Source: UBA1494_A sp963973975
Lineage (GTDB): Bacteria > Bacteroidota > Bacteroidia > Flavobacteriales_E > Vicingaceae
DNA: 64,000 bases
Direction of reading: 5' to 3'
Assembly: GCA_963973975.1 (NCBI GenBank)
Contig: CAXBCF010000014.1
Span: forward strand, 1-64,000
The notes beneath the pieces are model-generated. The model had not been told where the DNA came from. It saw only the letters and a list, made by a program, of their open reading frames with translations, and made no database searches. This document shows, piece after piece, positions 43,701 through 51,916 of the stretch. Position 1 is the first letter of the stretch. Every line of letters begins with the position of its first letter. Both the position numbers and the translations under genes were made by a program.

Positions 43701-46035
43701 AAATGAAGGAGAATATACACTTCGTTTAAAAGCAGAACATTATGGTTGTAGTAATGTAAAGCAGGCTTCTCAAAAAATAATAATTAATAAAGCCAAAGCA
43801 GATTTTGAGATACAACAAAACAATGTTTGTTTACCCATTCAAGCCAACTTTATTGATAGAAGTGTTGCTGCTGTTAGTTGGCTTTGGGAGTTTGGTGATG
43901 GAGCTAGTTCAACTGCTCAAAATCCAACACATGTCTTTCATACAAAAGCTGGCAAACAAAAGCTGAGCATTGTTGATGTGAATGGATGTAAAGCCTCAAA
44001 AGAAAAGGCCGCTTTAAGAACTCATCGTGCAACTGCGGTTGCAGACACTTGGGAAGGTTGTATTCCTTTAACTGTTCAGTTCAATGACACAACACCGAAT
44101 GTTCAAAGTTACCATTGGGATTTTGGAGACGGCACTTCTTCTAACTTAAGAAATCCTCAGCACATATATTCTCAGCCTGGCAAATATGACTTGAAGCTAA
44201 TTACTCGCTCTATTGAAGGTTGTAGCGATACTTTAATTATGGAAAAAGCGATTGTTGCAGGTAAAGTTATTGCCGACTTTTTCTCTGAAAGTAATGTGAA
44301 TGCCTGTTCCCCTCATTTAACGAGTTTTAAAAACACAAGTGAAGGAGCAATCAATTTCAAGTGGATATTTGGAGATGGAACAGATAGTAAGTTTGAAAAC
44401 CCTGTTAAAGTTTACCATAAAGCGGGAATTTTTGACGTTACTTTAATGGCCGACAATGGACACTCTTGTGCCGATACAGTTGTTAGTTTGCGCCGATTTA
44501 ACATCAACACGCCTGAAATAAATTTCAATTTATCGGATTCCATTGTTTGCGGACCAAGTAATATTCAGTTCAACGATTTATCGAAACGAGTTAACAGTAG
44601 AAAATGGTTTTTTGGAGATGGTACAGTTGCTACCCAAAGAAACCCAAGCCACTTTTTTGATCAGTTGGGAACTTCAACGGTTACTTTAATGGTGACAGAT
44701 ACAGCGGGATGTGTTGAAACACTTTCTAAGAGAGTTACGGTTAAAGAAAAACCAACTGCACTTTTCTTCTTAGATACGCTTAAAGGATGTAGTCCAGTAG
44801 CAATTACGTTTAAAAATAGAAGTCAAAATTTACTTTCTCCGAAGTTTTTATGGAGGATTAATCAGAATGAAATTAAGACAGTGGCTCTCGATACTTCCAT
44901 TTTATTTTCCAAAAGAGGGAGCTATGACATTGGTTTAATCGCTATAAATTCAAATAAATGCGCTGACACATTGATTCACAAAGATCATTTAAACGTATTC
45001 CAAACTAAGACTGTTCAACAATCAAAAATAATGTCTGTTAGCAGAACTGAAAAAAATGATTTGGAAATACTTTGGGAAAAAAATAGCGCTTTTGAGTTTA
45101 AAATGTACCGTCTTTTCCGCAAAACAAGTTTAGGGGATTTTGAAGAAATTCATAGAACTGAAAATCGAGAATCTAAAAGTTTTAACTTGGCCTTTAATTC
45201 GAATTTGGAAGGTATTCAGTGTTTTAAAATTGAAACGATTTACCATTGTGTAGATTCTATAGATGTTAATTTGTTGGATACTTACTGTTCCATTGATTTG
45301 AGAGCAAAAGCTGATTCAAATGGCATTCACCTAGAGTGGAACACTTATCAAACTGCTTCTTTTGAGGCTTACGAAATTTGGAGAGAACCAATAAAAGGGG
45401 GTAAAAAGCAATTTGTAAGTCGTGTAGATAAAAGTCTTACTCAAGCAACAGACTCAACTACCTTATGTCCTCAGGATTACAGCTACAGAATTAAGGCGAT
45501 TAATATTTATGGCAAAGGTTTTCAGGCTTTAAGCGATTCTGTTATTGTTAAGCCACAAAATAGTATTTCAGACATTGATTTGACTATAAAAAGAGTTACT
45601 GTACTTCAAGATAATCAAGTTTTATTAGAGTGGGAAGACCCCAACTATTCTCCACAAGTAGTAAATGGCTATCGCCTAGAAAGATTACAAACTAGGGGAG
45701 GGTATAAGTTTGTTCGACAATTTCCTTTGGGAATTAGCTCTTTTATTGACGATTATACAGCTTCAGATAATCAATCTATTGGCTATAAATTATCTCTAGA
45801 CCATAATTGCAGATTCGATTTAAAAGTTGAGCAAACAGCTGCAAGCATTTGGCTGTCAATTGAAAGAGATGGATCAATCAATCATTTAAAATGGACTCCT
45901 GCAACAGGGTTGAAAGATGGGGTACAATTTTACCACATTCAGTTAAAAAACAGCAATGGCAATTGGGAAACCATCAAAACTTTAGATGCCAATCAATTGG
46001 ACACTTTTATTGATTCTTACCAACTTGAGAAATAA
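40771..46035 (+). CDS. Giant PKD-repeat secreted surface protein (1754 residues)
   Basis: Signal peptide (LLTTFFILFSFNLFAQ), then about 17 PKD-like beta-sandwich repeats over residues 20-1410. Eight have the exact W-x-FGDG core (for example WKFGDG, WDFGDG, WIFGDG) and four more a FGNG/FDDG/FGDD variant; the others are degenerate. Many repeats start with a G-C-x-P pattern. Residues 1415-1754 look like three fibronectin-III-like modules (LEILWEKN, GIHLEWNTYQ, VLLEWEDPNY). No type-B or type-A sorting domain is visible at the C-terminus, unlike typical family members. Probably an adhesin; export may depend on the preceding gene product (1-nt gap). Confidence 0.88.
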   Translation: MRNNLLTTFFILFSFNLFAQPAAQFIADTTSGCAPLEVNFTNQSNGAISYQWKFGDGNYSSQSNPTNLYTKAGVYTVTLISINSAQRDTLVKSAYIQVFPKPIINYALPDSVQCLFNDSIQLINLGDTAHNYTWVFGDGTTSNSYNAVHQYISSGSFRTLLAASTTHGCTAQKSLAKRINVIANPVAYFTADTSLICRDQQVVRFTSASSSNLKHYWDFGDGNKDSLNNKVTHIYQNEGEFDVTLSVEDSKGCETELKQEKYIKFNKPPKAQIEISQDTICSRQAINFSIDSFWVAASWNFETGSSSNELNPSHAFSNPGMYSVRVNLTDSIGCNVLQRVDSIVVKETPIASVKDTSIVACAPFSFQPTNTSFYATSYQWKLDTFQLTGFSPRFTISNAGAVDLRLIASNDFCSDTLHYSNLLQLEGGKRTATLSDTLGCAPMKVHFSTENVDSASLTWHFGNGDTSNSEKPNYVYQLGGTYQPFLISRTANSCIDTVFLKEIQVIDAQSVFNRPDTIVLCQPGTVSFDGASIGGNFWRWDFDDGDTSNAANPQHFFDTAGTYTVELLTQNTQGCFYRLKPYNVVVVKASKANFTMNVDNCPDFKVSFTATDSDILSWKWEFGDDIEDTIPNPIHYYAEEGAYTVSLSTWDKDGCFSKRTLINGLQLYPCIGDSVNSEGLGGSLGGKNVFSDTSDAIIACSPFQLELFMPLDSVKNQWWNFGDGHSSILQHPIHTYQTAGNFTLQLIVEFENGKFDTIQNQNYIQIGNPKAAFTYQIENRCDSISVLFTNHSTRASNYFWDLDAAGISNQYNTNANYKEASNQLISLTATDDKGCFHTIKKNIGVGTSNPYFKFKANACLGEQISFESNIQNYDRLVWQIGNQVHTGDTVYCMPADTGLYTISVKAYDRNNCAKTFVSPVKLRVSNPIANFSFNEGTEACDALNLDVNNLSTGALEFTWFFGNGDSLKGRQAIYTFKNEGEYTLRLKAEHYGCSNVKQASQKIIINKAKADFEIQQNNVCLPIQANFIDRSVAAVSWLWEFGDGASSTAQNPTHVFHTKAGKQKLSIVDVNGCKASKEKAALRTHRATAVADTWEGCIPLTVQFNDTTPNVQSYHWDFGDGTSSNLRNPQHIYSQPGKYDLKLITRSIEGCSDTLIMEKAIVAGKVIADFFSESNVNACSPHLTSFKNTSEGAINFKWIFGDGTDSKFENPVKVYHKAGIFDVTLMADNGHSCADTVVSLRRFNINTPEINFNLSDSIVCGPSNIQFNDLSKRVNSRKWFFGDGTVATQRNPSHFFDQLGTSTVTLMVTDTAGCVETLSKRVTVKEKPTALFFLDTLKGCSPVAITFKNRSQNLLSPKFLWRINQNEIKTVALDTSILFSKRGSYDIGLIAINSNKCADTLIHKDHLNVFQTKTVQQSKIMSVSRTEKNDLEILWEKNSAFEFKMYRLFRKTSLGDFEEIHRTENRESKSFNLAFNSNLEGIQCFKIETIYHCVDSIDVNLLDTYCSIDLRAKADSNGIHLEWNTYQTASFEAYEIWREPIKGGKKQFVSRVDKSLTQATDSTTLCPQDYSYRIKAINIYGKGFQALSDSVIVKPQNSISDIDLTIKRVTVLQDNQVLLEWEDPNYSPQVVNGYRLERLQTRGGYKFVRQFPLGISSFIDDYTASDNQSIGYKLSLDHNCRFDLKVEQTAASIWLSIERDGSINHLKWTPATGLKDGVQFYHIQLKNSNGNWETIKTLDANQLDTFIDSYQLEK

Positions 46036-46044
46036 AAGAAGGTT

Positions 46045-46140
46045 TTCACGTAAAGAGCTCGCAGAGAAAAAGATCTAATTCAGTTTTATTGTGAGCTTTG
46101 TGAAAGAACCTTTGTGCCTTGTGGTTCAAAACTAAAAAAC
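46045..46140. repeat. Dispersed CTTTGTG...TTGTGGTT-type intergenic repeat
   Basis: Within the 410-nt gap 46036-46445. The string around 46090-46130 (GAGCTTTGTGAAAG, ACCTTTGTGCCTTGTGGTTC) belongs to a repeat widely seen in intergenic DNA of Bacteroidota and other bacteria. A related segment in inverted orientation (AACCACCAAGAGTTCACAAAG) lies at about 46382-46402, on the other side of the TTATACC element copy B, so copy B sits between two inverted pieces of this repeat. No gene is seen in the gap. Confidence 0.45.
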
Positions 46141-46142
46141 CA

Positions 46143-46373
46143 TTAATACCGATTGAGATTTCAATGTCGTATAATACGGAAAGCATATACTTAATAGTTC
46201 AACTAAATTGGACTAAACGTCTTTATCATCGGTACATTAAGAATGAAGTTAAAATTTAGTAAGTCGTTACAGTACAAAATCCTCGTCTGTCTGATAGACA
46301 GTTATATCGGTCTCTTTGCCAACAATAGTTTAGGAAACCCTATAACGGCATTAAGAAATTAAATGGTATAAAT
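46143..46373. repeat. Inverted-repeat element, copy B
   Basis: 231 bp. The left end (TTAATACCGATTGAGATTTC at 46143) and the reverse complement of the right end (TATTTATACCATTTAATTTC, ending at 46373) correspond to the ends of copies A and C. Inner sequence includes further ATCGGT-type words and GTCTGTCTGATAGACAG, so it is longer than A and C. Intergenic, between the PKD gene and the 46446 gene. Confidence 0.6.
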
Positions 46374-46445
46374 ACACCAAAAACCACCAAGAGTTCACAA
46401 AGTAAACTTTAGTGAACTTGTTTTCATAAGAAAGAAAGGAACTAA

Positions 46446-46817
46446 CTACTCAGTTAGTAACCAGTCTTTTGCTTGAGTATAGTCAAAAAAGAATCCAACA
46501 TTCCATCCGAGTTCTTTTGTAAGAATTTGAGTAAAACTATTATTTTCTTTCTTAATGTAAAAAAGAGCAATCTTATAATCTTTACCCCAACCTTTATTTT
46601 CTAACTCCGTTAACATTTTAAGTATTTCTTCTCTTTTTGAATCTCCAGCAAGATCGATGTGTATTAATACTTTATTGAGTTTGAACTGAGCGCAGTAAAA
46701 CTGAATAACGCTAAATGCTTCAATAGCATCTTGGCTTTCTTGGTTTGGCTTTCTTTCTCCCGAAAGTTTGACTTCTAAAAAGTCACTTTTGCCAATAATT
46801 TTTACAATTTGTGACAT
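46446..46817 (-). CDS. Small cytosolic protein, possibly STAS/SpoIIAA-like
   Basis: 123 residues, no signal peptide. The pattern is beta (FLEVKLSGE), helix, beta (VLIHIDLAG), helix (KREEILKMLTELENKGW), beta (KIALFYIKK), helix, beta (WNVGFFFDYTQAKDWLL), similar to SpoIIAA-like STAS domains that are often followed by such helices. I am not certain of the family. It sits after the SprF operon on the same strand but 99 nt away. Confidence 0.6.
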   Translation of the reverse strand: MSQIVKIIGKSDFLEVKLSGERKPNQESQDAIEAFSVIQFYCAQFKLNKVLIHIDLAGDSKREEILKMLTELENKGWGKDYKIALFYIKKENNSFTQILTKELGWNVGFFFDYTQAKDWLLTE

Positions 46818-46916
46818 AGTGTTCCATTACCATTCATATCAATGAATTAGTTAATTAAGTGAAAATTATTTTAATTGGTTAAAGAAAAATAGACCGTAAA
46901 TATCTTATAAAAAAGA

Positions 46917-47876
46917 TTAGAATGTTGGGCAAAAAACTAATTCTTTTCTTTTCGGTCTCCCAATTGTTTTTTTATTTATCAAAGCAGCTAAAGAAATTTC
47001 ATGCGAAAGCCCTCTATTGCTGTAATTATTAGTTGGAACATCCGTACTTAGACCGATTCTAAATTGATCTAACTCCATTCCAAAAAATAAAATAACCGCT
47101 TGATTTACTCGATACCAAGCACCTCCGGTTAGATTTTTTCGCTTAAAATAACTTCCCAAACTAAATGTTCTGCTTAAACCTTGTTGTTGAAATATAATGT
47201 TTGGAGAAAAATAATCATGAATAGATTTTTTACTTGCTATTTTTAACCCTCCATGAAGGGTGTATTTATGATTTAAAAGTTCTTTTTTTTGATCGTTGTA
47301 AGAGTTGTAAGAAATTGAAGGCCTGTTCAAATGATGAACTGCAAACCCAAAATATGCTTTATCAGACATTATAGTTACTCCTGTTGATAGATCCGGATAA
47401 TAGATAATTTCATTGTTCAATCTTTCTTGAGTGCTTTTTATAACGCCATCTCTTGGGTCTAGTTGGTCTTCAAAAATTAAATTTGAGCTATTAAAACTTC
47501 TTTGAGCAACACCTGCTTGAATTCCACTTCTTATTTGCCAATTGTGGTTGATTTTGAAAGCATAACTATACACAAAATTAAATCCGGTTGTACTAAAAAC
47601 ATTGTCTCCAGCGGCATCTTTTATAAATTGGAAACCAATTGCACTGCTTGAGTTTTTTATTTGTTGTTCAATTGTCGATGAAAAAGTGCTAAAAGTAGTG
47701 GCAGAGTTAACCCATTGTTTTCTATAGTTGGTACTAACTCTTGTAGCTTCAGACATACCGTTTAAAGATGGATTCACATACACCGGGTTGGCGTAAAACT
47801 GTGAGAAAATTGGGTCTTGGGCTTTTGCAAGTCCAAAACTGAATACCAAAATTAAAAGGAGGCTACTCGTTTTCAT
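46917..47876 (-). CDS. PorP/SprF-family outer-membrane protein
   Basis: 319 residues. Signal peptide (LLLILVFSFGLAKA), then DPIFSQFYANPVYVNPSLNG, the N-terminal signature of the PorP/SprF family, and a series of amphipathic beta strands to a C-terminal Phe (LVFCPTF). These 14-strand barrels help to anchor or export giant surface adhesins in type IX secretion (SprF for SprB). The likely client in this window is the PKD protein at 40771, though it is not in the same operon. Last gene after the GAF protein (1-nt overlap). Confidence 0.92.
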   Translation of the reverse strand: MKTSSLLLILVFSFGLAKAQDPIFSQFYANPVYVNPSLNGMSEATRVSTNYRKQWVNSATTFSTFSSTIEQQIKNSSSAIGFQFIKDAAGDNVFSTTGFNFVYSYAFKINHNWQIRSGIQAGVAQRSFNSSNLIFEDQLDPRDGVIKSTQERLNNEIIYYPDLSTGVTIMSDKAYFGFAVHHLNRPSISYNSYNDQKKELLNHKYTLHGGLKIASKKSIHDYFSPNIIFQQQGLSRTFSLGSYFKRKNLTGGAWYRVNQAVILFFGMELDQFRIGLSTDVPTNNYSNRGLSHEISLAALINKKTIGRPKRKELVFCPTF

Positions 47877-48712
47877 TAATCCTCTTTTTTAGTAGTTAAA
47901 AAAAGATCTTGAATTAAGGCTAATTTTTCCTTCTTATGTACTTTTTGAATCTTGCTGAATCTCGGTTGATCTTCACCTTTTTTATACCCTTGAATAGTCA
48001 ACCATATTTCATCGTAGTAGGCTGTTAATTGACTAATCTCATCTTGCTCATCTCCACCTTCATTTTTTGATAACTCAATATTTAGTTTTTCAATCATTTT
48101 AGCTTTATCGCTTAAATCAATTCTCAACTTTTCAATCAGCTTAGTTTTTTCTTGTTGTTTGTTATTTAATGCCTCTAGCTGAAGTTGTGTTCTGTATTTT
48201 TCATAACCACTTCTTAAAATTGGACAAAGAAGTTCACTAAACGCAACCAAGAGTTTTAATTGATTTTTACTCCACACTTTATCCTTCTTTGCAAAACACG
48301 CTATCATTCCCCAATTGTGCTTTTCGCTTATAATTGGAGATACAAGAAATGTTTGATTTTCCTTAAAATTGAATGGCTTTGGAGAATCCATAGAAACTTC
48401 AATCTGATTTACAGTATGTGAGTTTGAAATCATGTTCCATATTGGAAATTGATTAAAGTAAAAGGACTCATTGGTGAAATAAGTATTAAAAATTTTCTTT
48501 CCATTGTAGTTTATAATGGAAGCCACTGAGTTTTTTTTCATGATTGGACTTTTATTTTTTAGAAAAAAAAGTCCATCAACATCATTGTCTTCATTCAGCA
48601 AATTGTACAACTTGTTCAAGTGTTGTTCCACGTTCACACTTGAATAGTTTACCTCTTCTTTCATTTTTCTAATGAAATTAGGTTCTCGCTCAAAATTTTG
48701 AATACTTATCAT
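47876..48712 (-). CDS. GAF-domain and coiled-coil protein
   Basis: 278 residues. About residues 10-160 have the GAF pattern: VASIINYNGKKIFNTYFTNE, then FLVSPIISEKHNWGMIACFA, a small-ligand-binding beta-sheet. Residues 165-225 are a Lys/Glu-rich coiled coil (EKTKLIEKLRIDLSDKAKMI). No signal, so cytosolic, which is odd between two exported products. The start may be the ATG at 48712 (23-nt overlap with the upstream gene) or at 48664 (no overlap). Possibly a regulatory sensor for the SprF operon; inference only. Confidence 0.7.
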   Translation of the reverse strand: MISIQNFEREPNFIRKMKEEVNYSSVNVEQHLNKLYNLLNEDNDVDGLFFLKNKSPIMKKNSVASIINYNGKKIFNTYFTNESFYFNQFPIWNMISNSHTVNQIEVSMDSPKPFNFKENQTFLVSPIISEKHNWGMIACFAKKDKVWSKNQLKLLVAFSELLCPILRSGYEKYRTQLQLEALNNKQQEKTKLIEKLRIDLSDKAKMIEKLNIELSKNEGGDEQDEISQLTAYYDEIWLTIQGYKKGEDQPRFSKIQKVHKKEKLALIQDLFLTTKKED

Positions 48713-49205
48713 TTCTTTTGTCTTTATTAAGTTCCTTTAATGCTGCGATTTCATCATGTTTTTCTTGAGTCAATTCTTTATCCCAATCAAATTCTTGTTT
48801 TGAATGATTGTAGAAAACATGAGCAACAGGATCATCTACATTAAATTTTGATACATATCTAAAGTCACGCTCTTTCTCCATTTCAATGTCGAATTCAAAG
48901 CCCTCTTTAGCTTTTTCTTTTCCAACTAAAGCAGTGATGATAATTGTTTTGGAAACGAATTTGTCTTTAGAAACTTTTACTAGGTAAATTTTTCCTTCGG
49001 CTAATTTTAATTTAAACTTTCCATTTTTTCTAGTAACATCTTCTACCACTTTTTCATTGTTGTCAAAAACTTCTATTTTGACATCATCTAGAGAATTATT
49101 TTTAGAAAATACCTGACCGCTAAATTTAATGTCTTGAGCACTTAATAAATTCATACTAAAGATTAGGCTCAAGCTAATTGCGATTTTTAAGATAGTCTTT
49201 CTCAT
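48690..49205 (-). CDS. Exported protein with CarboxypepD_reg-like domain
   Basis: 171 residues from the ATG at 49205 (MRKTILKIAISLSLIFSMNL), which makes a standard signal peptide; the longer frame to 49241 adds basic residues before it. The mature part is a single beta-sandwich (IKFSGQVFSKNNSLDDVKIE, FKLKLAEGKIYLVKVSKD), followed by a charged Lys/Asp-rich tail (KEFDWDKELTQEKHDEIAAL region). Function unknown. First gene of the operon with the GAF and SprF genes; an inverted repeat lies 66 nt upstream. Confidence 0.75.
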   Translation of the reverse strand: MRKTILKIAISLSLIFSMNLLSAQDIKFSGQVFSKNNSLDDVKIEVFDNNEKVVEDVTRKNGKFKLKLAEGKIYLVKVSKDKFVSKTIIITALVGKEKAKEGFEFDIEMEKERDFRYVSKFNVDDPVAHVFYNHSKQEFDWDKELTQEKHDEIAALKELNKDKRNDKYSKF

Positions 49206-49270
49206 TTTTTTAGGTTTTAAATTCGAGACAAATTTGCACAACCTACAAAGGGAAAAACTAAAGGAAAGTA

Positions 49271-49300
49271 CTAGGTATAAAAAATAGGGAAATTACCTAG
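49271..49300. promoter_or_regulatory. Inverted repeat upstream of the exported-protein/GAF/SprF operon
   Basis: CTAGGTA (49271-49277), 16 nt, TACCTAG (49294-49300). It lies in the 110-nt gap between the operon start (49205) and the 3' end of the response regulator gene (49316). Same AGGTA/TACCT half-sites as the element at 40262-40278. Alternatively it could be a weak terminator hairpin of the regulator gene, but there is no T run. Confidence 0.4.
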
Positions 49301-49315
49301 CTTAAAAAGATGGAT

Positions 49316-49981
49316 TTAAAATGGGTCAAATAGCTGATGATTAATTGCATACATGATTAAACCGGTAATGTTTCGAGATCCAGTTTTTTCTATCATGTTG
49401 CGCTTGTGCGCATCAACCGTTCGAGGACTGATAAATAGCTTGTCTGCAATTTCTTTGTTGCTGTATTCTTTCACTATTAATTTTAAAACTTCCAATTCTC
49501 TTTCTGAGAGTTCAACATGGAAACCAAATTTGGAATTTTTTGGATTTGATTTACTTCTTTTGATAACATATTGCGTTAGCTTTTGAGTCACTTCTTCACT
49601 CATATAAGTTTCGCCATTGAAAACTTTTTTGATTGCATTTTTAACTTCATCTACACCACTGTTTTTGAGAAGGTAGCCTTCTGCTCCGCAAGACATTAAC
49701 TGCTTAATATAATGAGGCTCATCTAACATTGTAAGAATTATTACTTTAGAACTTTCAAATTCCTTCACCACTTTTTCAGTTAATTCCAAGCCATCCATTT
49801 CGGGCATGTTGAGGTCAGAAAGGATGATATCTACTTTTGTTTTAGCAAGAACTTCAAGTGCTTGCACTCCATTTTCAGCTTCACCAACTAATTCAAAATC
49901 TGGGTCATTGGCAATGTATTTTTTTAAACCATCACGAATCAATTGATGATCATCGACAATTAGTAGTTTGATTTTAGCCAT
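49316..49981 (-). CDS. NarL/FixJ-family DNA-binding response regulator
   Basis: 221 residues. Receiver domain with LIVDDHQLIRDGL, phospho-acceptor Asp56 (IILSDLNMPEMDG), Thr-like switch in IILTMLDEPHY and Lys in YLLKNSGVDE; then a LuxR-type helix-turn-helix (LSERELEVLKLIVKEYSNKE, IADKLFISPRTVDAHKRN). Regulates transcription after phosphorylation, most likely by the kinase encoded directly upstream (49983-51023). The target genes are unknown; the inverted repeats at 40262 and 49271 are candidate sites. Confidence 0.95.
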   Translation of the reverse strand: MAKIKLLIVDDHQLIRDGLKKYIANDPDFELVGEAENGVQALEVLAKTKVDIILSDLNMPEMDGLELTEKVVKEFESSKVIILTMLDEPHYIKQLMSCGAEGYLLKNSGVDEVKNAIKKVFNGETYMSEEVTQKLTQYVIKRSKSNPKNSKFGFHVELSERELEVLKLIVKEYSNKEIADKLFISPRTVDAHKRNMIEKTGSRNITGLIMYAINHQLFDPF

Positions 49982-49982
49982 T

Positions 49983-51023
49983 TTATTTTGTGTTTATGTC
50001 AGTAGTTATTTTAATTCGAGTACCATAATTTAATGCAGAACTAATATCAAGCTTTGCTCCAATTGCTTTCGTTCTGGTTCTAATTGATTCCAATCCAATA
50101 CCTTTTTGATTCTCATGTAAATTTAGATCAAATCCGACACCATTATCTTCAATTTGCATTAAAAGCGTTTTATTGTCTGCAACTAGAGTGATTTTGGCAT
50201 TTTTCGCTTTTGAATATTTTAAGATGTTATTAATTGATTCTTGAGCAATTCTAAATAAGGCTAATTCCTTATGTGGCTCAAATCGAATGTACTCCAACTT
50301 GTTGTCAAATTCAAAATCGATGGATTTATTACTCAACATCATTAAGATGCTTTCAATTCCACTCGCTAATCCGAATTTTTGAACTGTTTGTGGCATCAAA
50401 CTTCTAGAGATTCCTCGACTTTCAGAGATGGCTTCATTCACGCATTTTAAAGCTATTTCAATTGAGTCAATTACTTCATTTTCTTCAGATTTAATTAAGC
50501 TTCTAATATTCTGAATTTGAAGAACTGCTGAAGTTAGGTTTTGTCCCAATGTATCGTGAACATCTCTAGCTATTCTTTCTTTTTCTTTGTCTTGAGCCAC
50601 TAAAATTTTGGTCACATTCTCTTGATCTAACTTTATTCGTTGTAGTGCATATAAAATTGCTCTATTTAATAAGTTGGAATCAAAATCTCCTTTAACTAAA
50701 TAATCTTTGGCTCCACGGTTAATCGCATCAATAGAAACCATCTTATCCGTTAATCCCGTTAATACGATAAATGGCACCTCATTGTATTTGTTAAATATTT
50801 GCTCCATCTGATTAATCCCATTAGAGTCAGGTAAGTTATAGTCTATTAAAACAATATCAATTTTTTCCTTGTCAAGTAGTTCAAGTCCTTCCTTAAGTGA
50901 CCTGCAATGTTTTAAGATAGAGTTAAAATCTTGCGCTTCATCTAAAAATTCTGTGATCAAGAATGCATCAGGTTCTGAGTCTTCAATCAAAAGAATATTT
51001 AAATGGGTAAAATTAAATGACAT
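49983..51023 (-). CDS. Receiver-HisKA_3 hybrid histidine kinase (NarX/DegS-like core)
   Basis: 346 residues, cytosolic. An N-terminal receiver (LLIEDSEPDAF, Asp61 in IVLIDYNLPDSNG, ending in DYLVKGDFD) is followed by a HisKA_3 dimerisation domain with His156 in ERIARDVHDTLGQNLTSA and a C-terminal ATPase with EDNGVGFDL and GIGLESIRTRTKAIG. This order, receiver before kinase, is common for kinases that are controlled by an upstream phospho-signal. Gap of 1 nt to the response regulator gene. Confidence 0.93.
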   Translation of the reverse strand: MSFNFTHLNILLIEDSEPDAFLITEFLDEAQDFNSILKHCRSLKEGLELLDKEKIDIVLIDYNLPDSNGINQMEQIFNKYNEVPFIVLTGLTDKMVSIDAINRGAKDYLVKGDFDSNLLNRAILYALQRIKLDQENVTKILVAQDKEKERIARDVHDTLGQNLTSAVLQIQNIRSLIKSEENEVIDSIEIALKCVNEAISESRGISRSLMPQTVQKFGLASGIESILMMLSNKSIDFEFDNKLEYIRFEPHKELALFRIAQESINNILKYSKAKNAKITLVADNKTLLMQIEDNGVGFDLNLHENQKGIGLESIRTRTKAIGAKLDISSALNYGTRIKITTDINTK

Positions 51024-51200
51024 AATCTACTGCAATAGTTTACGATGAAAGCTTTAATTGAAATCTTTTTTGACATGATACAACGTTACACTATTTAAAT
51101 CGCTCGAAAGATATTGAAAAGTATTCGAAAAAGTATAGTCTTTTAATTAAAAAATCAAAGCCATTGCTTTACTTTTCGGTTTTTTGCATAAAACTTTATT

Positions 51201-51881
51201 ATGAAAACAACTTTAGACTTCTTGACTCAATTGAAGTTAAATAACAATAGAGAATGGTTTGAATCCAATAAAAAAATGTATTTAATTTCTCAAGAGGAAA
51301 TGATCGATTTCGCTGAGAAATTATTGGAAAAGACAAGAAAAATTGATGTTTTAAATACCATTTCAGGAAAAAAGAGCTTGTTTAGAATTTACAAGGATGT
51401 GAGGTTCTCAAAAGATAAAACTCCTTATAAAACTAATAGAAGCGGAAATTTTAAAAGAGAAGGTGCTTCGAGAAGAGGGTCTTACTATTTTAGCATAGAA
51501 CCAGGAAATTCATTAATTGGAGGTGGGTTTTATCAACCAAACGCCGAAGATTTGTTGCACATTCGCAAGCAAATTGAAGTTGATTCTGCTCCACTTAGAA
51601 ACGCAATAGGAGCAAAAGCGTTTAAAAATTATTATGGAGAATTTCAAGGCGAGAGTTTAAAAACAGCGCCTAAAGGATTCGATAAAGAACATGCCGACAT
51701 TGATCTACTGAGAAGAAAACATTTCTATGTAATTCATCCATTTACCGACCAAGAAGTTTTAGCTCCCGATTTTGTTGAAAAAGTTATTACAGGTTTTAAA
51801 ATATTAATGCCCTTCTTTGATTGTATGAGCAGTTATTTAATTACTGATTTAAATGGCGCTCCGCTACTTGATGAAATATAA
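51201..51881 (+). CDS. DUF2461 family protein (TIGR02453)
   Basis: 226 residues. LDFLTQLKLNNNREWFESNK at the start, then LFRIYKDVRFSKDKTPYKTN and a block GSYYFSIEPGNSLIGGGFYQ, all characteristic of the TIGR02453 family. Function unknown. Cytosolic. The paaE promoter's TTG box lies within its last codons (51868). The preceding gap 51024-51200 is A/T-rich and shows no feature. Confidence 0.9.
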   Translation: MKTTLDFLTQLKLNNNREWFESNKKMYLISQEEMIDFAEKLLEKTRKIDVLNTISGKKSLFRIYKDVRFSKDKTPYKTNRSGNFKREGASRRGSYYFSIEPGNSLIGGGFYQPNAEDLLHIRKQIEVDSAPLRNAIGAKAFKNYYGEFQGESLKTAPKGFDKEHADIDLLRRKHFYVIHPFTDQEVLAPDFVEKVITGFKILMPFFDCMSSYLITDLNGAPLLDEI

Positions 51882-51898
51882 GGGAAAGTCTATTTTTG
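51868..51898 (+). promoter_or_regulatory. Promoter of the paaEABCD operon
   Basis: TTG at 51868-51870, a 20-nt spacer and TATTTTTG at 51891-51898, fitting the Bacteroidota consensus. The paaE ATG is 18 nt downstream. The box lies at the 3' end of the DUF2461 gene. No PaaX or PaaR regulator gene is in the window. Confidence 0.6.
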
Positions 51899-51916
51899 TA
51901 AACCTTAATTATAACT

